Source: CAYLZN01 sp964387935 (GTDB lineage Bacteria; Acidobacteriota; Vicinamibacteria; Vicinamibacterales; JAFNAJ01). Taken from it: a stretch of 5,829 nucleotides of DNA. This document shows positions 1 to 5,151 of this stretch, in pieces. The notes under the pieces were generated by a model, which was not told where the DNA came from, did not search any database, and saw nothing but the letters and a program-made list of their open reading frames with translations. Every line of letters starts with the position of its first letter. The first letter of the stretch is position 1. The stretch lies in the NCBI GenBank assembly GCA_964387935.1, contig CAYLZN010000353.1:1-5829 (forward strand). The letters are read 5' to 3'. The translations under genes and the position numbers were made by a program.

Positions 1-48
1 GTGCGCGCGGGGGTCTCCGTGCGCCCGACCTCCCCGACGGGACAACGG

Positions 49-123
49 TGGGGCGTGGCCAAGCGGTAAGGCACGGGACTTTGGATCCCGCATTCGAAGG
101 TTCGAATCCTTCCGCCCCAGCCA
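49..123 (+). tRNA. tRNA-Gln (anticodon UUG), CCA encoded
   Basis: Complete cloverleaf. The 7-bp acceptor stem pairs 49-55 with 113-119. The D arm pairs GCC 58-60 with GGC 70-72. The anticodon stem CGGGA 74-78 pairs with TCCCG 86-90 around loop CTTTGGA, giving anticodon TTG at 81-83, which reads CAA as Gln. A 5-base variable loop (91-95) is followed by T arm GAAGG 96-100 / CCTTC 108-112 with loop TTCGAAT. The discriminator is G120 and the CCA tail at 121-123 is encoded. The first acceptor pair is T49-A119 (U1-A72); this weak pair is a known identity feature of bacterial tRNA-Gln, used by GlnRS and by the GatCAB amidotransferase route. It lies directly upstream of prs on the same strand, so the two could share a transcript. 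No clear promoter is visible in the 48 bases before it. Confidence 0.97.
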
Positions 124-169
124 GACTCGTCTCGCGGTGTGGCACGACGACCTCAGGCTCTGAGAACGT

Positions 170-1117
170 ATGGGTCGAGCGGAATTGAAACTGTTCTCCG
201 GAAGCGCGCACCCGCAGCTCACGCGGGACATCGCCGATTTTCTGGGCGTGTCGGTCGGCCAGGCGCGCCTGCACCGGTTCGCGGATACGGAGGTCTCGTT
301 CCAGATCGAGGAAAACATCCGCGGCGCCGACGTGTTCATCATCCAGCCCACGTGCCGCCCGGTGGATGAGAACCTGGTCGAGCTGTGCATCATGGTCGAC
401 GCGTTCCGCCGGTCGTCGGCAGCGCGCATCACGGCGGTGATCCCGTACTACGGATACGCGCGGCAGGACCGCAAGGACAAGCCTCGCGTCCCGATCTCGG
501 CCAAGCTGGTCGCCAACCTGCTGTGTGCCTCCGGCGTGCAGCGGGTCCTGACGATGGATCTGCACAAGGCCCAGATCCAGGGGTTCTTCGACATCCCCGT
601 GGATCACCTGTTTGCGGCGCCGGTGATCATCGACCACCTCACGCGGCAGCGGTATCCGAAGCTGACGATCGTGTCGCCAGACGCCGGGGGCGCGGAGCGG
701 GCCCGGGCCTATGCGAAGCGGCTCGGCGGGGAACTGGCGATTGTCGACAAGCGGCGAAGCTCGGAGACTGGGGCCGCGGAAGTGATGCACGTGGTGGGGG
801 ATGTGGCGGGCCGCACCTGCATCATCCAGGACGACATCGTCGACACGGCGGGCACGCTGCAAAAAGCGGCGGTCGCGCTCATGGACAACGGGGCGGAGGC
901 GGTCTTCGGGTGCGCCGTGCACGGCGTGCTGTCCGGGCCGGCCATCGATCGCATCGAGAGTTCCCCGATTCAGCAGCTCATCGTGACCAACACCATTCCT
1001 CAGGACCATGTGAAGCAGCGGTCCTCGAAGATCATCTGCCTGTCGGTGGCCCGGCTCCTGGGCCAGGCCATCCGCAGCATCCACGAGGAGACGTCGGTGA
1101 GCTCCTTGTTCGTGTAA
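170..1117 (+). CDS. prs: Ribose-phosphate pyrophosphokinase (PRPP synthetase, class I)
   Basis: Cytosolic enzyme that transfers pyrophosphate from ATP to ribose 5-phosphate, making PRPP for purine, pyrimidine, NAD, histidine and tryptophan synthesis. The 315-residue product has the usual family length. Visible landmarks in order: the ATP-binding stretch PYYGYARQDRK (about 92-102), the metal-binding DLHKAQIQGFFD (130-141), the pyrophosphate loop SPDAGG (169-174), the flexible catalytic segment with KRR (194-196), and the PRPP/ribose-phosphate loop DDIVDTAGT (221-229). All fit the bacterial class I (Mg2+/phosphate-dependent) type. The start is fixed by an in-frame TGA at 161-163, leaving ATG 170 as the first start codon; the N-terminus (KLFSGSAHPQLT) aligns with the family. 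The Shine-Dalgarno is weak: a GAG at 162-164, inside a small inverted repeat. The gene lies 46 bases after tRNA-Gln and 22 before rplY. No defect seen. Confidence 0.98.
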   Translation: MGRAELKLFSGSAHPQLTRDIADFLGVSVGQARLHRFADTEVSFQIEENIRGADVFIIQPTCRPVDENLVELCIMVDAFRRSSAARITAVIPYYGYARQDRKDKPRVPISAKLVANLLCASGVQRVLTMDLHKAQIQGFFDIPVDHLFAAPVIIDHLTRQRYPKLTIVSPDAGGAERARAYAKRLGGELAIVDKRRSSETGAAEVMHVVGDVAGRTCIIQDDIVDTAGTLQKAAVALMDNGAEAVFGCAVHGVLSGPAIDRIESSPIQQLIVTNTIPQDHVKQRSSKIICLSVARLLGQAIRSIHEETSVSSLFV

Positions 1118-1139
1118 CGGACAACAGCGAAGGCACATC

Positions 1140-1793
1140 ATGGAAGCAACGCTCAAGGCAGTCCCGCGCGAGGGGCGCGGCAAGAACGAGGCGCGGCGTC
1201 TTCGGACGACCGGCCAAGTCCCGGCCATCGTCTACGGGGGCCCGTCGCCCGCCGCCTCGGTGGCCGTGGAGGCCAAGCCCCTGCTGCGCATCATGCACTC
1301 GGAGTCGGGGGCGAACACGCTCATCGCGCTGCAGCTCGACGGCGGCGAGATGACGCGGGTCATCCTCAAGGACTTCCTGCTCGATCCGGTCAGTCACCGG
1401 CTCCTGCACGCGGACTTCTACCGCGTCGCCATGGACAAGGCGATCACCGTCACGGTGCCCGTCGAGGTGCAGGGCGAGCCGAAGGGAGTGAAGGTGCAGG
1501 GCGGCGTCCTCGATCTCCCGCATCGCGAGGTGCAGATCGAGTGCCTGCCCGGGGAGATCCCGGAGCACCTGGTGGTGGACGTGTCCGAAATGCTCATCGG
1601 GCAGTCGGTGCGGCTGAAGGACCTCGCGGTGGATGCGCGGTGGTCGCCGGTGAGCGATCCGGACACCATGCTGGTGCACGTCGTGGCCGCCAGGACGACC
1701 GCGGAGACGCCGGCGGCCGAGGCGGCGCCCACGGCACCCGCCGAGCCCGAGGTGATCAAGAAGGGCAAGACGGACAAGCCGGCTGAAGGCTAG
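1140..1793 (+). CDS. rplY: 50S ribosomal protein L25, long TL5/CTC form
   Basis: Ribosomal protein that binds 5S rRNA in the large subunit. At 217 residues this is the two-domain TL5/CTC (general stress protein Ctc) form, not the roughly 94-residue single-domain form of E. coli. The N-terminal 5S-binding domain (about 1-95) has the signature GQVPAIVYG at 25-33 and ends with HADFYRV at 90-96. The C-terminal beta domain (about 97-183) carries the typical GVKVQGGVLD (116-125) and IECLPGEIPEHLVVD (133-147) stretches. A low-complexity Ala/Pro/Glu tail ending in Lys-rich residues fills 184-217 and is probably disordered. ATG 1140 is preceded by GAAGG (1129-1133) at 6-base spacing. It lies between prs and pth, a common arrangement (prs-ctc-pth), so co-transcription is likely. 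In Bacillus the homologue is stress-induced; nothing here shows that for this gene. Confidence 0.96.
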   Translation: MEATLKAVPREGRGKNEARRLRTTGQVPAIVYGGPSPAASVAVEAKPLLRIMHSESGANTLIALQLDGGEMTRVILKDFLLDPVSHRLLHADFYRVAMDKAITVTVPVEVQGEPKGVKVQGGVLDLPHREVQIECLPGEIPEHLVVDVSEMLIGQSVRLKDLAVDARWSPVSDPDTMLVHVVAARTTAETPAAEAAPTAPAEPEVIKKGKTDKPAEG

Positions 1794-1805
1794 ACCGCAC
1801 GGCGC

Positions 1806-1811
1806 GGGGAG
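1806..1811 (+). promoter_or_regulatory. Ribosome binding site of pth (supports a GTG start)
   Basis: GGGGAG sits 8 bases before GTG 1820. It supports initiation at this GTG, from which the protein begins directly with the family's N-terminal strand MKVIVGLGNPG. No ATG alternative would preserve that strand. Confidence 0.7.
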
Positions 1812-1819
1812 CGCACGGG

Positions 1820-2434
1820 GTGAAGGTCATCGTGGGGCTGGGCAACCCGGGGTCGCGCTACCGTGGCACGTACCACAACATCGGGTTCGACGTGGTCGAC
1901 GAGGTCGCCCGGCGCCACCACGTGACGTTCGGTGCGGCCCCCGCCGAGGCGTTGATCGCGCGGGTGCGGGACATGGCCGACGATGTGGTGCTCGTGAAGC
2001 CGCTCACGTTCATGAACCTGAGTGGCCGGGCGGTCGGCGACCTGCAGCGGTTCTTCAAGGTCGCGGCCGACGACCTGCTGGTGGTGTTCGACGATGTGAA
2101 CCTGCCGATCGGGCGGCTGCGACTGCGGCCGCAGGGCTCGGCCGGGGGGCACAACGGGCTCAAGTCGATCCTCGAGTGCCTCGGGAGTCAGGCGATCCCG
2201 CGCCTGCGCGTCGGGGTCGGCCGAGGGGATACGCGCCGGGACCTGGCCAGCCACGTGCTGTCGCGGGTGCCGGCGGACGAAGTGGCGCTGCTGGCGGAGG
2301 CCGCGGCGCTCGCGGCCGATGCCGCGGAGACGTTCGTCGCGTCCGGCCTGCTGGAGGCGATGAACCGTTACAACAACCGGGGCCCGGCGCCCGCCGACAC
2401 CACGTCGGACTCGGCCGGGGACAGCAACGACTGA
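1820..2434 (+). CDS. pth: Peptidyl-tRNA hydrolase
   Basis: Cytosolic esterase that releases peptides from peptidyl-tRNAs dropped by ribosomes, recycling tRNA; normally essential in bacteria. The catalytic and binding residues can all be placed against E. coli Pth: N9 (in GLGNPG), H19 (in GTYHNIGF, the general base), N66 (in FMNLSG), D91 (in FDDVNLPIG) and H111-N112 (in SAGGHNGLKS). The GRGD segment near residue 134-137 is also typical. The 204-residue length is near the family norm; the last 15 or so residues (after about 187) form a Pro/Ala/Asp/Ser tail without recognisable structure. Translation starts at GTG. It lies 26 bases after rplY and 46 before rpsF. Many relatives carry ychF between pth and rpsF; here it is absent. 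Confidence 0.98.
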   Translation: MKVIVGLGNPGSRYRGTYHNIGFDVVDEVARRHHVTFGAAPAEALIARVRDMADDVVLVKPLTFMNLSGRAVGDLQRFFKVAADDLLVVFDDVNLPIGRLRLRPQGSAGGHNGLKSILECLGSQAIPRLRVGVGRGDTRRDLASHVLSRVPADEVALLAEAAALAADAAETFVASGLLEAMNRYNNRGPAPADTTSDSAGDSND

Positions 2435-2441
2435 TCTCCTT

Positions 2442-2459
2442 GCCACGGATGGCCGTGGC
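2442..2459 (+). promoter_or_regulatory. Perfect 7-bp hairpin in the rpsF leader
   Basis: GCCACGG (2442-2448) pairs perfectly with CCGTGGC (2453-2459) around an ATGG loop. It lies just after the pth stop and 10 bases before the rpsF Shine-Dalgarno region. No T-run follows, so a simple intrinsic terminator is unlikely. The position suits a leader element of the rpsF operon, where S6:S18 autoregulatory structures containing a CCG are known in other bacteria. Here CCG (2453-2455) begins the right arm and is base-paired as drawn, so that identity is only a possibility. Confidence 0.4.
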
Positions 2460-2468
2460 CGTCAGTCC

Positions 2469-2477
2469 AGAAGGAGG
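2469..2477 (+). promoter_or_regulatory. Strong, closely spaced ribosome binding site of rpsF
   Basis: AGAAGGAGG is the best Shine-Dalgarno match in the window. It ends only 3 bases before ATG 2481, which is tighter than the usual 5-9. It fits high expression of a ribosomal protein operon and supports the chosen start. Confidence 0.75.
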
Positions 2478-2480
2478 CCC

Positions 2481-2939
2481 ATGAACGTCGAACGTACGTA
2501 CGAACTGGTCTACATCATCGCTCCCGACTCGCCCGACGAGCAGGTCGCCGAGCTGCACACGCAGGTCGAGACCATCGTCCAGAAGTTCTCGGGACGCATC
2601 GACAAGACCGAGAACTGGGGCCGCAAGCGGCTCGCGTACGAGATCGCCCACCAGAAGGAGGGCATCTACGTGCTGGAGCAGATCATCGGTCCGTCGGACA
2701 TGGTCAAGGAACTGGACCGCCGGCTCAAGGTCATCGACCAGGTGATCCGGCACCTCGTGATCCGGGTCGACGAGGACATGGCCGTCGCCGAGCGGCATCG
2801 CACCGAGCGCCTGGCCGAGCGCGCGCGGCGACGTCAGGCGCGCGGGCTGCCGCCGGAAATCGAGCCGGAGGCCGAGGCGCCTGCCCCGCGGCCGCAGGAC
2901 GAGGATGACGAGGGCGAGTCCGCCCAGGCGGAGGCGTAA
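2481..2939 (+). CDS. rpsF: 30S ribosomal protein S6
   Basis: Small-subunit protein that pairs with S18 on the central domain of 16S rRNA. The ferredoxin-like core covers about residues 3-98: it opens with RTYELVYIIAPD (5-16), followed by the conserved NWGRKRLAYEI (45-55) and EGIYVLEQI (60-68), and ends near RHLVIRVDED (90-99). Residues 100-152 are an extra tail: first Arg-rich (AERHRTERLAERARRRQARG), then strongly acidic with Glu/Asp/Ala/Pro. Total length is 152, longer than the approximately 131-135 residues of E. coli S6; variable acidic tails are known in this family. The stop codon is followed after only 2 bases by rpsR, so the pair is translationally linked. No ssb or priB lies between them. 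Confidence 0.97.
   Translation: MNVERTYELVYIIAPDSPDEQVAELHTQVETIVQKFSGRIDKTENWGRKRLAYEIAHQKEGIYVLEQIIGPSDMVKELDRRLKVIDQVIRHLVIRVDEDMAVAERHRTERLAERARRRQARGLPPEIEPEAEAPAPRPQDEDDEGESAQAEA
2930..2934 (+). promoter_or_regulatory. Ribosome binding site of rpsR inside the rpsF end
   Basis: GGAGG lies within the last codons of rpsF, 7 bases before ATG 2942. The signal overlaps the upstream coding region, so ribosomes finishing rpsF can feed into rpsR. Confidence 0.7.
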
Positions 2940-2941
2940 TC

Positions 2942-3244
2942 ATGAGCGAGTCCCAGAACGATCGACAGCCGGGCGGTGGCCGGGGGCCCCGGGCCGGACG
3001 CAAGGACGAGAAGGGCGGCGGCCGCCGCGGCATGTTCCGGCGGCGTCGCGTGTGCAAGTTCTGCACGGAGCACATCGACTACATCAGCTACAAGGATGCG
3101 AAGATGCTGCTCCAGTTCATCCCGGAGCGCGGGAAGATCCAGCCCCGCCGCCTCTCCGGGACCTGTGCCACGCACCAGCGCAAGCTGCAGACGGCGATCA
3201 AGCGCGCCCGCCAGCTGGCGCTCATTCCGTACGCCACCGACTAG
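2942..3244 (+). CDS. rpsR: 30S ribosomal protein S18 (zinc-type, four-ligand form)
   Basis: Small-subunit protein that forms a heterodimer with S6 on the 16S rRNA platform. The core begins near RRRRVCKFC (33-41) and runs through ISYKDAKMLLQFIPERGKI (48-66) and RRLSGTCATHQRKLQTAIKRARQLALIPY (69-97), all typical of S18. C38, C41, C75 and H78 form a CxxC...CxxH set, the pattern of the zinc-binding 'C+' variant known among ribosomal proteins; zinc binding itself is inferred. At 100 residues it exceeds the 75 of E. coli because of an approximately 30-residue N-terminal Gly/Arg/Lys-rich extension, probably disordered and RNA-contacting. It starts 2 bases after rpsF and ends 22 before rplI. Confidence 0.97.
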   Translation: MSESQNDRQPGGGRGPRAGRKDEKGGGRRGMFRRRRVCKFCTEHIDYISYKDAKMLLQFIPERGKIQPRRLSGTCATHQRKLQTAIKRARQLALIPYATD

Positions 3245-3266
3245 CGGCACCGCGGGAGCGAAGACG

Positions 3267-3719
3267 ATGGTTGAAGTGATTCTCAAGCAGGACGTCGAGC
3301 ACCTCGGCCGCCGCGGCGACATCGTGAAGGTGTCGGACGGCTACGCCCGCAATTTTCTCCTTCCGCGCAAGCTCGCCCTGGCCGTGACGGTGGCGAGCCG
3401 TCGTCAGATCGACCACGAGAAGAAGATGGCCGCGCTCCACGAGGCCCACGAGCGCGCATCGGCGGACGCGCTGGCGGCGAGGATCGCCGCGGCCAGCGTG
3501 GTCATTGCCCGCAAGGTGGGCGAAACGGACACCTTGTACGGGTCGGTCACCTCCTCGGATATCGCCGAGGCGCTGGCGGCGCAGGGCGTCGAGATCGACC
3601 GCCGGAAGATCCACCTGCCGGAGCCGCTCAAGCGGCTCGGCGAGCACGCCGTGCCGATCAAGCTGCATCGCGACGTCGTCGCGCCGGTGACGGTCCAGGT
3701 CGTCAAAGAGGAGGCCTGA
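3267..3719 (+). CDS. rplI: 50S ribosomal protein L9
   Basis: Large-subunit protein at the base of the L1 stalk, involved in translational fidelity and reading-frame maintenance. The 150-residue product has normal length. The N-terminal rRNA-binding domain shows the family signature from GRRGDIVKVSDGYARNFLLPRKLA (14-37). A long charged connecting helix spans about 42-75. The C-terminal domain contains the usual GSVTSSDIAEAL (92-103) and ends in VTVQVV. ATG 3267 is preceded by GGGAG (3254-3258) at 8-base spacing. An open frame extends much further upstream through rpsR, but the recognisable L9 sequence begins exactly with MVEVILKQDV at this ATG. A strong hairpin follows the stop. Confidence 0.98.
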   Translation: MVEVILKQDVEHLGRRGDIVKVSDGYARNFLLPRKLALAVTVASRRQIDHEKKMAALHEAHERASADALAARIAAASVVIARKVGETDTLYGSVTSSDIAEALAAQGVEIDRRKIHLPEPLKRLGEHAVPIKLHRDVVAPVTVQVVKEEA

Positions 3720-3733
3720 TCGCGCGAAGTCGT

Positions 3734-3774
3734 CAAGGGCGTCGCGTGCCGCGTGCTGGCGCGCGACGCTCTTG
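3734..3774 (+). terminator. 17-bp hairpin between rplI and dnaB (terminator or attenuator-like)
   Basis: Left arm 3734-3750 pairs with right arm 3758-3774 around the 7-base loop GCGTGCT. The stem has 17 continuous pairs, of which two are G-U wobbles (3738 with 3770, 3747 with 3761). It starts 14 bases after the rplI stop and lies 39 bases before the dnaB ATG. The right arm ends CTCTTG and is followed by TCATGT, not by a proper T-run, so it is not a textbook intrinsic terminator. It may end or attenuate the ribosomal protein transcript, or protect its 3' end from exonucleases. Confidence 0.5.
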
Positions 3775-3813
3775 TCATGTACCGCATCCGCAGGTAAGCT
3801 CCAGGTCCGCGTC

Positions 3814-5151
3814 ATGGCCGACCCGAGTCCCGGCGACCGCACGCTTCCTCACAGCCTCGACGCCGAACGGTCCGTGCTCGGCGCAATCCTCCTGCGCAAC
3901 GAGGTCATCAACGAGGCCGTCGAGATCATCAAGCCCGAGCATTTCTACCGCGACGCGCACCGCCTGATCTACGACAAGATGATCGCCCTCGGGGATCGCG
4001 GACGGGCGATCGATCTCGTGACGCTGACCGAGGAACTCGGCCGCGCGGGCAAGCTCGAGGAAATCGGCGGACCCGCCTACATCGCCTCGCTCGTGGACGG
4101 GGTGCCCCGCAGCGACAGCGCCGGGCACTACGCGTCGATCGTCAAGGAGAAGGCGATGCGGCGGAGTCTCATCTTCGCCGCCAACAAGATCCTCGCCTCG
4201 GCGTTCACGGCCGAAGAGGAGGCCGACGACCTCGTCGACGACGCCGAGCGGTCGGTGTTCGAGATCGCCGACAGCAGCCTGCGGTCGGGGTTCGTCCCCC
4301 TCAAGAAGCTGGTGGAGGAGAGCTTCCAGACGCTCGAGAAGCTCCAGGAGCACAAGGGGCTGGTCACCGGCGTGCCGACCGGATTCGATCAGCTCGACGA
4401 GATGACCTCGGGCCTCCAGCCGTCGGACCTGATCATCGTCGCGGCGCGCCCGTCGATGGGCAAGACGAGCTTCACGCTCAACATCGCGCAGCACGTCGGC
4501 ACGAAGACCGACATGACCGTCGGGTTCTTCAGCCTCGAGATGTCGAAGGAACAGCTCTTCATGCGGATGCTGACCTCCGAGGCCCGTATCGACGCCCACC
4601 GGTTCCGCTCCGGCTTCCTCGGCGAGCAGGATTACGAGCGGCTGGCGACCGCGCTCGGCACGCTCGAAGCGGCCCGGGTGTTCATCGACGACAGCGCGGC
4701 GATCGGCGTGCTCGAGATGCGGGCCAAGGCGAGGCGACTCAAGGCGGAGCACGGACTGCACCTGCTCGTCATCGACTACATTCAGCTCATGCAGGGGCGC
4801 GGACGCTTCGACAACCGCCAGCAGGAACTCGCGTCGATCTCGCGTGCGCTGAAGGGGCTCGCGAAGGAGCTGCACGTGCCCATCGTGGCGCTGTCGCAGC
4901 TGTCCCGCGCGCCGGACGCGCGCGCCGATCACCGCCCGCAATTGTCGGACCTGCGTGAGTCCGGCGCTCTCGAGCAGGACGCGGACGTGGTGCTCTTCAT
5001 CTACCGCGAGGACCAGTACGAGCGGAAGGACGAGACGGAGGGCACGGCCGAGATCATCATCGGCAAGCAGCGGAACGGACCCACGGGACTCGTCAAGCTG
5101 GCGTTCATCAAGGAACACACGCGGTTCGAGAACCTGGAGTGGCGTCACTGA
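3814..5151 (+). CDS. dnaB: Replicative DNA helicase DnaB
   Basis: Hexameric ATP-driven helicase that unwinds DNA at the replication fork. The 445-residue product has full family length. The N-terminal primase-interacting domain (about 11-115) opens with LPHSLDAERSVLGAILL. A linker follows, then the RecA-like domain from about 186 with Walker A ARPSMGKTS (211-219), the catalytic Glu in FFSLEMS (E242), Walker B LLVIDYIQLM (317-326, D321), sensor ALSQLSR (359-365) and the arginine-finger segment GKQRNGPTG (417-425, R420). No intein interrupts it. ATG 3814 is preferred because MADPSPGDRTLPH is the common DnaB opening; a TTG at 3772 would add 14 unlike residues and lies on the hairpin arm. The Shine-Dalgarno is weak (AGG at 3803-3805). 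It overlaps alr by 13 bases. Confidence 0.98.
   Translation: MADPSPGDRTLPHSLDAERSVLGAILLRNEVINEAVEIIKPEHFYRDAHRLIYDKMIALGDRGRAIDLVTLTEELGRAGKLEEIGGPAYIASLVDGVPRSDSAGHYASIVKEKAMRRSLIFAANKILASAFTAEEEADDLVDDAERSVFEIADSSLRSGFVPLKKLVEESFQTLEKLQEHKGLVTGVPTGFDQLDEMTSGLQPSDLIIVAARPSMGKTSFTLNIAQHVGTKTDMTVGFFSLEMSKEQLFMRMLTSEARIDAHRFRSGFLGEQDYERLATALGTLEAARVFIDDSAAIGVLEMRAKARRLKAEHGLHLLVIDYIQLMQGRGRFDNRQQELASISRALKGLAKELHVPIVALSQLSRAPDARADHRPQLSDLRESGALEQDADVVLFIYREDQYERKDETEGTAEIIIGKQRNGPTGLVKLAFIKEHTRFENLEWRH

Noticed and set aside
1..48. Possible 3' end of an upstream gene such as ispE, often found before tRNA-Gln and prs.
   Set aside because: No frame gives a recognisable protein end: one frame stops only inside the tRNA, and the 48 bases are too few to identify a family.
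385..1353. A 322-codon + strand frame spanning prs and the start of rplY.
   Set aside because: It is the shifted frame of two well-supported genes, its product is Arg/Gly/Ala-rich noise, and it crosses a gene boundary.
2442..2459. Hairpin after pth as a rho-independent terminator.
   Set aside because: No T-run follows; the downstream bases are CGTCAGTCC, so a leader role is preferred.
2976..3719. A 247-codon frame that would fuse an N-terminal extension to L9.
   Set aside because: The upstream part is rpsR read in another frame; L9 homology begins at ATG 3267 with a suitable ribosome binding site.
3772..3813. TTG 3772 as an upstream start for dnaB.
   Set aside because: The 14 added residues do not resemble DnaB, TTG is a rare start, and this stretch belongs to the intergenic hairpin and spacer.
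4444..4560. Possible intein insertion in dnaB, a common host gene.
   Set aside because: The Walker A region and the SLEMS motif are uninterrupted and the protein has standard length.
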